From assembly GCA_003446295.1 (NCBI GenBank), contig DMBB01000355.1, positions 1-13,897 on the forward strand: 13,897 nucleotides of DNA, given 5' to 3'. The DNA comes from Erysipelotrichaceae bacterium. Lineage in GTDB: Bacteria; Bacillota_I; Bacilli_A; Erysipelotrichales; Erysipelotrichaceae. Below the pieces are notes generated by a model that worked only from the letters and a program-made list of their open reading frames with translations, was not told the DNA's origin and did not search any database. Made by a program: the position numbers and the translations under genes. Below are positions 7,566 to 13,897 of this stretch, one piece after another (the first letter of the stretch is position 1; each line of letters opens with the position of its first letter).

Positions 7566-7582
7566 TGCCGCGGCGGATGGCA
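7566..7582. promoter_or_regulatory. Candidate operator, copy 1 (upstream of PTS operon promoter)
   Basis: TGCCGCGGCGGATGGCA, a dyad with arms TGCC/GGCA. It matches the site at 11600-11616 at 13 of 17 positions, including both arms. It ends 18 bases before the TTGACT -35 box, centred about 62 bases upstream of the expected start site, a usual place for a class I activator. Confidence 0.4.
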
Positions 7583-7600
7583 GAAACCAAGCGGAACAAA

Positions 7601-7629
7601 TTGACTATTTCTATTACAAATGTTGTATT
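7601..7629 (+). promoter_or_regulatory. Promoter of the PTS operon
   Basis: TTGACT at 7601-7606 is five of six to the -35 consensus. A 17-base spacer leads to TGTATT at 7624-7629, preceded by an extended -10 TG at 7621-7622. The expected start near 7636 leaves a short leader with GGAG at 7641-7644 before ATG 7653. Confidence 0.55.
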
Positions 7630-7652
7630 GTATAAACATCGGAGCATCATTT

Positions 7653-8063
7653 ATGAGCAAAAAGAATTCAGAAAATCGTTCGGCTGCAGTTCAGACTGCT
7701 GCTATGACGCCAGCACATACACTCATCCTGATCCTGAAGATCCTTCTGGTCTTCTCATGCGCTGGCAATATTTACTATTTCCTAAGGACAGGAGCTGTGA
7801 CAGATATCGTATTCAACGCTGTGTTTGCGGTTATCCTGATCTGCTCTGCAGTTTTTCATAACAGGAAAACAGGCGTGTATCTCCTGTTTGCATATCTGAT
7901 ACTGGAGCTTGCATATAACTTTATGATCTTTATTGCAGCAGCTGTGCAGGGCTTGTGGACATCGGCCGCAACAGAACGGCTGATCGGATATACCCTGTTC
8001 ACTGCACTCATGATCTTTCTGCTGCACCGGTATTACAGGGACAGGATCAATTATCTGAAATAA
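7653..8063 (+). CDS. Small four-helix membrane protein, function unknown
   Basis: A 136-residue protein I do not recognise. After a hydrophilic N-terminus (about 20 residues, several lysines and serines) there are four predicted membrane helices at about 21-43, 49-68, 72-97 and 108-125, and a basic tail (HRYYRDRINYLK). GGAG eight bases before ATG 7653 selects this start over an in-frame ATG at 7620, which lies within the promoter region. The gene heads the PTS operon: a good promoter is directly upstream and the regulator gene starts five bases after its stop codon. The placement suggests a link to sugar uptake or to the regulator, for example as a membrane partner, but nothing in the sequence states a function. 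Confidence 0.78.
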   Translation: MSKKNSENRSAAVQTAAMTPAHTLILILKILLVFSCAGNIYYFLRTGAVTDIVFNAVFAVILICSAVFHNRKTGVYLLFAYLILELAYNFMIFIAAAVQGLWTSAATERLIGYTLFTALMIFLLHRYYRDRINYLK

Positions 8064-8068
8064 TATTT

Positions 8069-10027
8069 ATGGCTGTATTGTCTAAAAGAGAAATGATGCT
8101 GATCCAGAAACTGGCACAGACTGCAGGATATGTTTCCCAGTCTGAGCTGTGCGAGTATCTTGAGATCAAACCGCGTACACTTAGGGAATGTATACGCACT
8201 TTTCGTAATTCATTTCAATCGCAGGCAGGGATCGACATTGAATCGGGAATCGGCATCGGCTACAGACTTGTTGTAAAGGACAAGGATAAATACTACGCAT
8301 TCCAGAAAGAAATGCTGAGTAATCTGGTCAATGAACAGACTGTTATTTCAGGCAGTCAGGATGACCGTGTCAATTACATTATCCGCGTTCTTCTGTCTGC
8401 GAAAAAACCGGTCAGGACCGAACAGCTGGCAGACCGGATGTATATCGCACGTTCAACGATCTCGGATGACCTGAAAAAAGTCAGGGAACAACTGGCGGCC
8501 TTTCAGCTGACATTAAGAACGATCTATGGAGAGGGCGTTCGTGTTGAAGGTGAAGAAAGAAATATCCGTGAAGCGATCGCACATACGCTGATAGAAGAGC
8601 CTTTCAGCAATCATGAAACAGAGATCATGGATATGTACTTTGAACCGGGCATCAGAAGCATAGCTGAGCGGACGATCCGTGAAACACTGGAGAAATATGA
8701 TTACCATATGGCAGATGCAGGATTCCGTTATCTGCTGATACATATTCTCGTGGCAATATCCAGGATCCGTACAGAGACATACATCGATGATGATTCGCGA
8801 AAACTGTCGGATCTGAAACAGATGGAAGAATGGAAAATAGCCGAAGATATTTACAGAAGACTCGGGGAACAGCTTCAGCAGGAGATCCCCGAATCAGAAG
8901 TCGGATATGTTGCGATCCATCTTGCCGGCAAGCGAATGATCGTGAATGAAAATGAACTGATCCTGTATCCGGAAACACTGAACATGCTTGTAAGAATACT
9001 GGATGCGGTCAAGGTGAATTATCATTATGATTTTCTCGGCGACACCGATCTGTTTACGGCATTGGCAATGCATATGCAGCCGCTGCTGCACAGGGCAAAG
9101 TTCGGACTCCATATCAGCAATCCGATGCTTGAAACGATTATGACGAAGAACTCTCTGGCTTTTGATATGGGAACACTGGCTGCCGATGAAATCATTGCGC
9201 AGACAGGATATGCGGTCGATAAAAATGAGATCGGTTATATGGCGCTTCATTTTGCGCTGGCGATTGAAAAGAACAGATACCATCACAGGAAAAAGGTCCT
9301 TGTGGTCTGTGCCAGCGGCGCAGGAACATCCAGGATACTGGAATACAGACTCAGAAATGTGCTCGGTTCCAAGAATATCGATATCATGACAGCCGGTTAT
9401 TACGAACTGGAAAAAGATACGCACGTGAAGTGCGACCTGATCCTGTCTACAGTTCCGATCCCGTTTGCAACAGATGCGAAGGTGCTTCGAATTCATGAAC
9501 TGCCTGAATTCAGCGAACTGAATTCAGTGGAGAGAACGCTTTTTGAAGATGAGAGCGTGGCGGATCAGGTGATCGGTTGTCTGGATGAAAGACTCTTTTT
9601 CCGTGATATGTCTTTTGCGTCCAGACATGATGCGATCCATTTTCTGTGCGATCAGATCAGCAGAACAAATGATCTGCCTGATGACTTTGAAGAAAGTGTT
9701 CTGAAGCGTGAACGCTTTGCAGCAACCACTGTCGGCAATGGTGTGGCAATGCCCCATCCCGACAAACTCATCAGCAATGAGATCGGGCTGGCCGTGTGTC
9801 ATCTGAAGACACCGCTGAAATGGGGAAAAGATGATGTTTCATTGATCATTCTGTTCAGCATGAAAACCGCAGACGACGATCTGTCCCGGGCATTCTCCGA
9901 GATGATTGCAGATTTTGTTTCAAGCCGCGAGAAGATCGCGAGGTATATGAAAACCCCGGAATACATCACACTGACAGAGATCCTGAAAGAGTATTCCGGG
10001 AAGCAGGATGAGGATATTTTTCGGTAA
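8069..10027 (+). CDS. LicR/CelR-type PTS-controlled transcriptional activator (HTH-PRD-EIIB-EIIA)
   Basis: A 652-residue transcription activator controlled by PTS phosphorylation. In order: a BglG-type HTH (about 5-48), a second Mga-like HTH (100-142), PRD1 (about 205-295, His225 and His284), PRD2 (about 305-402, His335 and His394), a GatB-type EIIB domain with Cys414 in VVCASGAGTS, and a mannitol/fructose-type EIIA domain (about 507-645) with His563 in AMPHP. All the usual phosphorylation residues are present. In relatives such as LicR and MtlR, phosphorylation by EI/HPr activates and phosphorylation by the cognate EII inactivates. Start: ATG 8069 gives a standard HTH N-terminus but has no Shine-Dalgarno sequence, and the preceding stop is five bases away, so translation is probably coupled. 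The EIIBC gene follows after five bases. The family is clear; the inducing sugar is not. Confidence 0.92.
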   Translation: MAVLSKREMMLIQKLAQTAGYVSQSELCEYLEIKPRTLRECIRTFRNSFQSQAGIDIESGIGIGYRLVVKDKDKYYAFQKEMLSNLVNEQTVISGSQDDRVNYIIRVLLSAKKPVRTEQLADRMYIARSTISDDLKKVREQLAAFQLTLRTIYGEGVRVEGEERNIREAIAHTLIEEPFSNHETEIMDMYFEPGIRSIAERTIRETLEKYDYHMADAGFRYLLIHILVAISRIRTETYIDDDSRKLSDLKQMEEWKIAEDIYRRLGEQLQQEIPESEVGYVAIHLAGKRMIVNENELILYPETLNMLVRILDAVKVNYHYDFLGDTDLFTALAMHMQPLLHRAKFGLHISNPMLETIMTKNSLAFDMGTLAADEIIAQTGYAVDKNEIGYMALHFALAIEKNRYHHRKKVLVVCASGAGTSRILEYRLRNVLGSKNIDIMTAGYYELEKDTHVKCDLILSTVPIPFATDAKVLRIHELPEFSELNSVERTLFEDESVADQVIGCLDERLFFRDMSFASRHDAIHFLCDQISRTNDLPDDFEESVLKRERFAATTVGNGVAMPHPDKLISNEIGLAVCHLKTPLKWGKDDVSLIILFSMKTADDDLSRAFSEMIADFVSSREKIARYMKTPEYITLTEILKEYSGKQDEDIFR

Positions 10028-10032
10028 GTCAG

Positions 10033-11610
10033 ATGCAGAATGTACTGATCATATGTGCCGCGGGAATGACCTCCAGTGTACTGGTGACGCATTTCAGGGA
10101 ATATGTCCGGAAACATCCCGGACTGGAGTATAAAATCGGATCCTGCGCATCCAATCAGATCGTTTCCTATATCTCTCATGCAGATATTGTTTTAGTGTCG
10201 CCTCATTTAGGATATATGCTGAATGATCTGAAAAAGACATATCCTGACAAACAGTTTTACCTGATTCCGGCAGAAGCATACGCGGAACAGGATGTGGAAC
10301 GGATCATTGCCCGGATGAACCATACAGATGATTCCGGAGAATATGGTAACCATAGGCTGATCTCGAAGATCGCATCATTTGCCAATACCAGCAAAGAGCT
10401 GTCAGCGATCTCTTCAGCGATGACAAATCTGATGGTCGTGCTTGTGACGGGATCAATATTTACATTGCTGCTGAACCTGCCGTGGCCTGCCGCAGCTGAT
10501 CTGATCAAAGGGACACTGATCGAAAAGATGCTGTTGCTTGGAGCAGAGATGACGATCAACTTCATGAGTGCATATGCGGTGTTTCTGATCGGTTATTATT
10601 ATGCGTCATATTTTGATGTGAGCAGTCCGCATGCGGGGATCAATGCGCTGATCTGTTTCCTGCTGATCGTATGCTCACCGGGTACAGAAATCAGCGGCGG
10701 TCTTATTGATATGACATATCTTGGTTCAAAAGGTGTTTTCTGCGCGATCTTCACCGGGATCATTTCTGTCAGACTGTATGCTTCGATGCATCATTTGGGC
10801 CAGGAATTATTTGAGAATTTAAAGAATATACCTGAAAGTATCTACCAGTCATTTGTTTCATTGATTCCGACACTGGTCAGCATGTCATTCTTCCTGATCG
10901 TTACATCAGCATTCGGTCATTTCTTCCATGTGAGCTTCCCGGAATGGGTATACCGGGAACTGCAGAACAGGATCGCAGTAGTAGCCGGAGACAGTATTGT
11001 GCTGAATATGCTTCTGCTGCTGCTGACACAGCTGCTTTGGTTTGTCGGAATTCACGGGGGATCGGTCGTCGGTTCTGTCAGCAACCCGATCCTGGAGTCG
11101 CTTTCATTTGAGAATCTGACGGCTTTCAGACTGGGAAAGCCGCTTCCGCATATTATCAACAGACAGTTCAGAACACTGTCGACATTCGGAGGGGCAGGAT
11201 CGACATTGCCGCTTTGTATCCTGATGGCATTTGCGGCAAAAAGCCAGCGGATGAAACGGCTGGGCAAGACAGCGCTTCCGATGGGTATCTTTTTCATCAA
11301 TGAATCGATCATCTTCGGTCTGCCTATCATCTTCAATCCGCTGATGCTGGTACCGTTTGTTTTCATTCCGATAGCAAGTTCGTTCGCCGCATGGCTGCTG
11401 ATGAAAATAGGAATACTGCCTTATGTGATCGGATTTGATATTCCATGGACTACGCCTCCGCTGATCAGCGGAATGATCCAGGGAGGATGGCGGCTCGCAT
11501 TATGGCAGCTGGTCGTGATGGTCATTCAGGCATTCATCTGGTTTCCGTTCTTCAAGGTACAGGACAACAAATATCTAAAAGAAGAAAAGTCCGATATTCT
11601 GCCGCGGTGA
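10033..11610 (+). CDS. Fused PTS EIIB-EIIC, lactose/cellobiose family, EIIB at N-terminus
   Basis: A 525-residue permease. Residues 1-95 are a lactose/cellobiose-type EIIB (MQNVLIICAAGMTSS, phospho-cysteine Cys8); residues about 107-510 form the EIIC with around ten helices. ChbC-type active-site residues are present: His341 in GIHGGSVVGS and Glu424 in INESIIFGLPIIFNP. The usual motif is NEP; here the proline is Ser425. The B-C order is the reverse of classical LacE, where EIIB is C-terminal. No lactose-type EIIA is encoded nearby, so phosphate must come from elsewhere in the genome, or this protein may work mainly with the adjacent regulator. It starts five bases after the regulator with a weak GGTAAG site. 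The C-terminal VQDNKYLKEE matches the end of the next gene's product, so the two EIICs are paralogues. Confidence 0.9.
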   Translation: MQNVLIICAAGMTSSVLVTHFREYVRKHPGLEYKIGSCASNQIVSYISHADIVLVSPHLGYMLNDLKKTYPDKQFYLIPAEAYAEQDVERIIARMNHTDDSGEYGNHRLISKIASFANTSKELSAISSAMTNLMVVLVTGSIFTLLLNLPWPAAADLIKGTLIEKMLLLGAEMTINFMSAYAVFLIGYYYASYFDVSSPHAGINALICFLLIVCSPGTEISGGLIDMTYLGSKGVFCAIFTGIISVRLYASMHHLGQELFENLKNIPESIYQSFVSLIPTLVSMSFFLIVTSAFGHFFHVSFPEWVYRELQNRIAVVAGDSIVLNMLLLLLTQLLWFVGIHGGSVVGSVSNPILESLSFENLTAFRLGKPLPHIINRQFRTLSTFGGAGSTLPLCILMAFAAKSQRMKRLGKTALPMGIFFINESIIFGLPIIFNPLMLVPFVFIPIASSFAAWLLMKIGILPYVIGFDIPWTTPPLISGMIQGGWRLALWQLVVMVIQAFIWFPFFKVQDNKYLKEEKSDILPR

Positions 11611-11616
11611 GCGGCA
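11600..11616. promoter_or_regulatory. Candidate operator, copy 2 (between EIIBC and EIIC)
   Basis: TGCCGCGGTGAGCGGCA overlaps the EIIBC stop codon: a perfect six-base dyad TGCCGC/GCGGCA with a five-base centre. It shares 13 of 17 positions with the site at 7566-7582. It could be an operator for a second promoter ahead of the EIIC gene (weak candidate GTAACA 11624-11629 and TAAACT 11649-11654). In RNA the left arm could alternatively pair with GCGGCAG at 11634-11640, giving a longer hairpin, so an RNA-level role is also possible. Confidence 0.4.
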
Positions 11617-11680
11617 TAGGTCCGTAACATAAAGCGGCAGGGTTCGATTAAACTGAAGACAATGAGAAAGGGGATAAATA

Positions 11681-12988
11681 ATGGAAAAACTCATGTCATG
11701 GCTTGAGAAATACCTCATGCCGCTTGCAGGAAAACTGTCAAACAACAAGTATCTGAGATCCATCAGTGCCGGTTTCGTTGCAGTTATGTCTGCCAACATC
11801 ATCGGTTCCATGTTTACATTGCTTGGAAACCTTCCGATTCCCGCTTACACTGAGTGGTTGGGCAAGACGGGTCTGAATGCAGTACTGGCTCTGCCGGGTA
11901 CTGTTACAGTATCCATGATCGCTCTGTATGCCGTATTCTTCATCGCTTTCCATTGCGCAAGAGAATTCGGTGCAGACGGTGCCGGCGGCGGTCTGATCGC
12001 GCTTGTTTCCTTCCTGATCGTAACAGGAACAACACCGTTCTTCACAACAGCAGCTGCAGATGCTAAAGCTACAGCAGCACTCTCTATGGACTGGCTGGGA
12101 GCGAAAGGTCTCTTCACAGCTATGATCGTAGCGCTGTGCTCCGGAAGACTCTATGCATGGATCGTTGAAAAAGGGTGGACGATCAAGCTGCCGGATTCCG
12201 TACCTCCGAACGTATCCAACTCATTCAAGACTCTGATCCCGGGCTTCATTATCGTTACAATGTGGCTGGTCATTTCTGCTCTGATGAAGCTGACTTCATG
12301 GGGTAACCTCCACGCAATGATCTTCGGCGTCATTCAGTCCAACCTGATGCGCTTCATGGGCAACAACCTGGCATCCTGGCTGTTCTTCAACATCATGACA
12401 GGTCTGCTCTGGTTCTTCGGTCTCCATGGCGGAAACATCGTCGGTTCTATTACAAACCCGATCTACACACCGCTGTCACTGGAAAATCTGGCTGTATTCA
12501 CAGCTGATCCTACCGCAAAGATGCCTTATATCTTTATCGGTACAGCTTTCAACAAGACCTTCACATTCGGCGGTGTCGCTTCCATGATGGGTCTTGCGAT
12601 CCTGATGGTATTCTTCAGCAGATCACAGCAGATGAAGACACTCGGAAAACTCTCTCTCCCGACAACGATCTTCTTTATCAATGAACCGCTGCTGTTTGGT
12701 ATTCCGACAGTTATGAACCCTCTGTTCTTCCTCCCGATGCTGTTCCTGACAGCTATTCAGGGAACACTCACATATATCGTCATGAGTATCGGCCTGATCC
12801 CGATCCCGCATGGCATTCAGCTTCCCTGGACAACGCCGGGTATCATCCATGGCTTCCTGCAGGGCGGATTTATGCTGGCACTTTGGGAACTGCTGATGAT
12901 CTTGCTGTCCATGGTACTCTGGTATCCGTTCTTCAAGATCCAGGATAACATCGACTACGAACAGGAACAGGGAATTACAAAGGAATAA
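11681..12988 (+). CDS. PTS EIIC, lactose/cellobiose family (ChbC/CelB-like)
   Basis: A stand-alone 435-residue sugar-transporting EIIC that carries a beta-linked disaccharide or similar sugar across the membrane. It has about ten helices and the canonical active-site residues His249 in GLHGGNIVGS and Glu335 in INEPLLFGIPTVMNP, plus LPWTTPGIIHGFLQGG near 381-396. It is a paralogue of the EIIC half of the preceding gene but has the intact NEP motif and no EIIB. GAAAGGGG lies seven bases before the ATG. Codon use differs from its neighbour: by my count 16 of 19 Asn codons are AAC, against 8 of 20 in the preceding gene, and Phe is mostly TTC, which suggests higher expression. The 70-base gap upstream may hold its own promoter. 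EIIB and EIIA partners are missing here; the fused EIIB next door is a possible donor. Confidence 0.92.
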   Translation: MEKLMSWLEKYLMPLAGKLSNNKYLRSISAGFVAVMSANIIGSMFTLLGNLPIPAYTEWLGKTGLNAVLALPGTVTVSMIALYAVFFIAFHCAREFGADGAGGGLIALVSFLIVTGTTPFFTTAAADAKATAALSMDWLGAKGLFTAMIVALCSGRLYAWIVEKGWTIKLPDSVPPNVSNSFKTLIPGFIIVTMWLVISALMKLTSWGNLHAMIFGVIQSNLMRFMGNNLASWLFFNIMTGLLWFFGLHGGNIVGSITNPIYTPLSLENLAVFTADPTAKMPYIFIGTAFNKTFTFGGVASMMGLAILMVFFSRSQQMKTLGKLSLPTTIFFINEPLLFGIPTVMNPLFFLPMLFLTAIQGTLTYIVMSIGLIPIPHGIQLPWTTPGIIHGFLQGGFMLALWELLMILLSMVLWYPFFKIQDNIDYEQEQGITKE

Positions 12989-12994
12989 CATATT

Positions 12995-13765
12995 ATGAAG
13001 TTAGTATTCCAGTCGGATGATTATGCGATCACCCGGGCTGCTGCCCAGGGTATCCTGCACGGAATCCGGAACGGTGTTGTCAGAAATACCGGTTTGTTTG
13101 CCAACATGCCATGGACCGAGGAATGTGTTGAATGGATCAGACCATATCTGGATCAGATCGCATTCGGCATTGACCTGAACGCTTCTACCGGCTCTTCACT
13201 GCTTGGCTATGAAAAGGTTCCGAATCTCTGCCATGAGGACGGAAGCTTCTTTACCAGCAGGGAGAACAGAGCATTGGATACTGACGAAAATGATCATGAT
13301 CATGTTGACTATGATCAGCTTTACGCAGAGTTTGATGCACAGATCAAGAAGTTCATCGAACTGGTCGGAAAGAAGCCGGATTATATTCATGGCCATGCAT
13401 ACGGCACAAAGACAACGGAAAGAGTACGCAAAGATCTCGCGGATAAATACGGAGTGATCTATACGGGAGATTTCAGAAAACGTGAAGATGTCACAAACAA
13501 GATGGACTGGTACACAATGGGAGCAGGTCCTGAGGCACAGCTGAAGAATGACCCGCTCGGAAGCATTACCGGTGATGCGTCACTGCTGACTTGTGATTAT
13601 GTCTATATAGTGACTCATTGCGGCTATTGTGATGCGGAACTGTTTGCACTGTCCAGCTTCAACACATGCAGGGTCGTTGATCTTGCTGCAGCGACTGATC
13701 CCAGAATGAAACAGTGGATCGAAGAAAACAATATCGAACTGGTCACATTCAAGGATATTCACTGA
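12995..13765 (+). CDS. ChbG/YdjC family carbohydrate deacetylase
   Basis: A 256-residue member of the ChbG/YdjC/HpnK family. ChbG removes an acetyl group from chitobiose- or chitotriose-6-phosphate, and relatives deacetylate other N-acetyl sugars. Visible motifs are QSDDYAIT (Asp8, Asp9), FGIDLNASTG (57-66), YIHGHAYGTK (His132, His134) and VTHCGYCDAEL (His208). The family's GxHxxL histidine, a metal ligand, is aspartate here (Asp60), which could still bind metal or could mark a divergent subgroup. An acidic/His stretch at 95-106 (DTDENDHDHVDY) looks like a surface loop. AAAGGAA overlaps the EIIC stop codon, and the ATG follows six bases after that stop, so it is co-transcribed with the permease. 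Its presence suggests that the imported sugar is N-acetylated. Confidence 0.87.
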   Translation: MKLVFQSDDYAITRAAAQGILHGIRNGVVRNTGLFANMPWTEECVEWIRPYLDQIAFGIDLNASTGSSLLGYEKVPNLCHEDGSFFTSRENRALDTDENDHDHVDYDQLYAEFDAQIKKFIELVGKKPDYIHGHAYGTKTTERVRKDLADKYGVIYTGDFRKREDVTNKMDWYTMGAGPEAQLKNDPLGSITGDASLLTCDYVYIVTHCGYCDAELFALSSFNTCRVVDLAAATDPRMKQWIEENNIELVTFKDIH

Positions 13766-13796
13766 AAACCAAAAGCTGAAACCGGGTTCAAAAACC

Positions 13797-13822
13797 AATG
13801 TCATTAAGTTAAAGATGACATT
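13797..13822 (+). other. Hairpin in the 3' region of the operon
   Basis: AATGTCAT (13797-13804) pairs with ATGACATT (13815-13822) around a ten-base loop, 31 bases after the ChbG-like stop codon. It has no T-run of its own. It may protect the mRNA 3' end or be an independent RNA element. Confidence 0.4.
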
Positions 13823-13848
13823 ACAGAGCGAAAGGTCTGAAAAGAAAG

Positions 13849-13897
13849 AGAATCAGGAAGACTGAGAGAACAATCTCAGGAAATCCTGATTCTTTTT
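13849..13897 (+). terminator. Terminator at the window edge, closing the PTS operon
   Basis: A ten-base-pair outer stem (AGAATCAGGA with TCCTGATTCT, 13884-13893) encloses a six-base-pair inner stem (CTGAGA 13862-13867 with TCTCAG 13874-13879) across a small internal loop. A T-run begins at 13893 and leaves the window. The 132 bases after the last stop hold no gene that I can support. Confidence 0.75.

Noticed and set aside
8894..9496. 200-codon minus-strand open frame opposite the PRD regulator
   Set aside because: It is a shadow frame, and the + strand encodes continuous PRD and EIIB domains here.
8069..10027. RNA-binding antiterminator (SacY/BglG type)
   Set aside because: The protein begins with two helix-turn-helix domains rather than a CAT RNA-binding domain and carries EIIB and EIIA domains, so it is a DNA-binding LicR/CelR-type activator.
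10056..10063. Third copy of TGCCGCGG as an operator
   Set aside because: It lies in the EIIB active-site codons (Cys-Ala-Ala-Gly) and lacks the GGCA partner arm, so coding constraint explains it.
13820..13897. T-box or other riboswitch leader at the window end
   Set aside because: I see no T-box sequence (AGGGTGGNACCGCG-like) or other known core. The element fits a terminator for the upstream operon.
1..13897. Mobile element, CRISPR array, tRNA or rRNA
   Set aside because: I found no transposase or integrase motifs, no direct-repeat arrays, no terminal inverted repeats flanking genes and no RNA-gene signatures on either strand.

Overview
The window reads as a stretch of chromosome from a low-to-mid GC Gram-positive anaerobe (Bacillota). 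The features pointing there are strong AGGAGG-type Shine-Dalgarno sites, U-tailed hairpin terminators, lactose/cellobiose-type PTS permeases under a LicR/CelR-type PRD regulator, and short co-directional operons. A gut-associated Erysipelotrichales-like host is my best guess, from general protein flavour only, with low confidence. All ten supported genes lie on the + strand. I see no rRNA, tRNA, CRISPR array, insertion sequence or integrase.

Region 1 (2-2609) is a tight three-gene unit closed by a clear terminator: an M19 (renal-dipeptidase-like) dipeptidase, a RidA-family imine/enamine deaminase, and a PatB/MalY-type cysteine-S-conjugate beta-lyase. The three activities fit one route. The dipeptidase frees a cysteine or cysteine S-conjugate from a dipeptide, the PLP lyase splits the C-S bond, and RidA clears the reactive 2-aminoacrylate released.

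Region 2 (2699-3843) is a stand-alone MBL-fold metallohydrolase with its own terminator. Region 3 (3887-4777) is a membrane-anchored phosphodiester-glycosidase (NAGPA-type) protein, possibly translated from a leaderless mRNA. Region 4 (4887-7513) is an 851-residue protein that joins a secreted lipase-like alpha/beta-hydrolase domain to a polytopic membrane domain resembling YhhN/TMEM86 lysoplasmalogenases. It ends with a strong terminator and is the least conventional protein in the window.

Region 5 (about 7566-13897) looks like one carbohydrate-uptake operon. It holds a small four-helix membrane protein, a LicR/CelR-type activator (two HTH, two PRD, EIIB-like and EIIA-like domains), a fused EIIB-EIIC permease with EIIB at the N-terminus, a second stand-alone EIIC with a codon use suggesting higher expression, and a ChbG/YdjC-type deacetylase. 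A structured terminator lies at the window edge. The deacetylase suggests an N-acetylated oligosaccharide (for example chitobiose-like) as substrate; this is inference. A 17-bp GC-rich dyad occurs once upstream of the operon promoter and, in similar form, upstream of the second EIIC, which makes it a candidate operator for the regulator. No lactose-type EIIA and no phospho-glycosidase is visible in the window.
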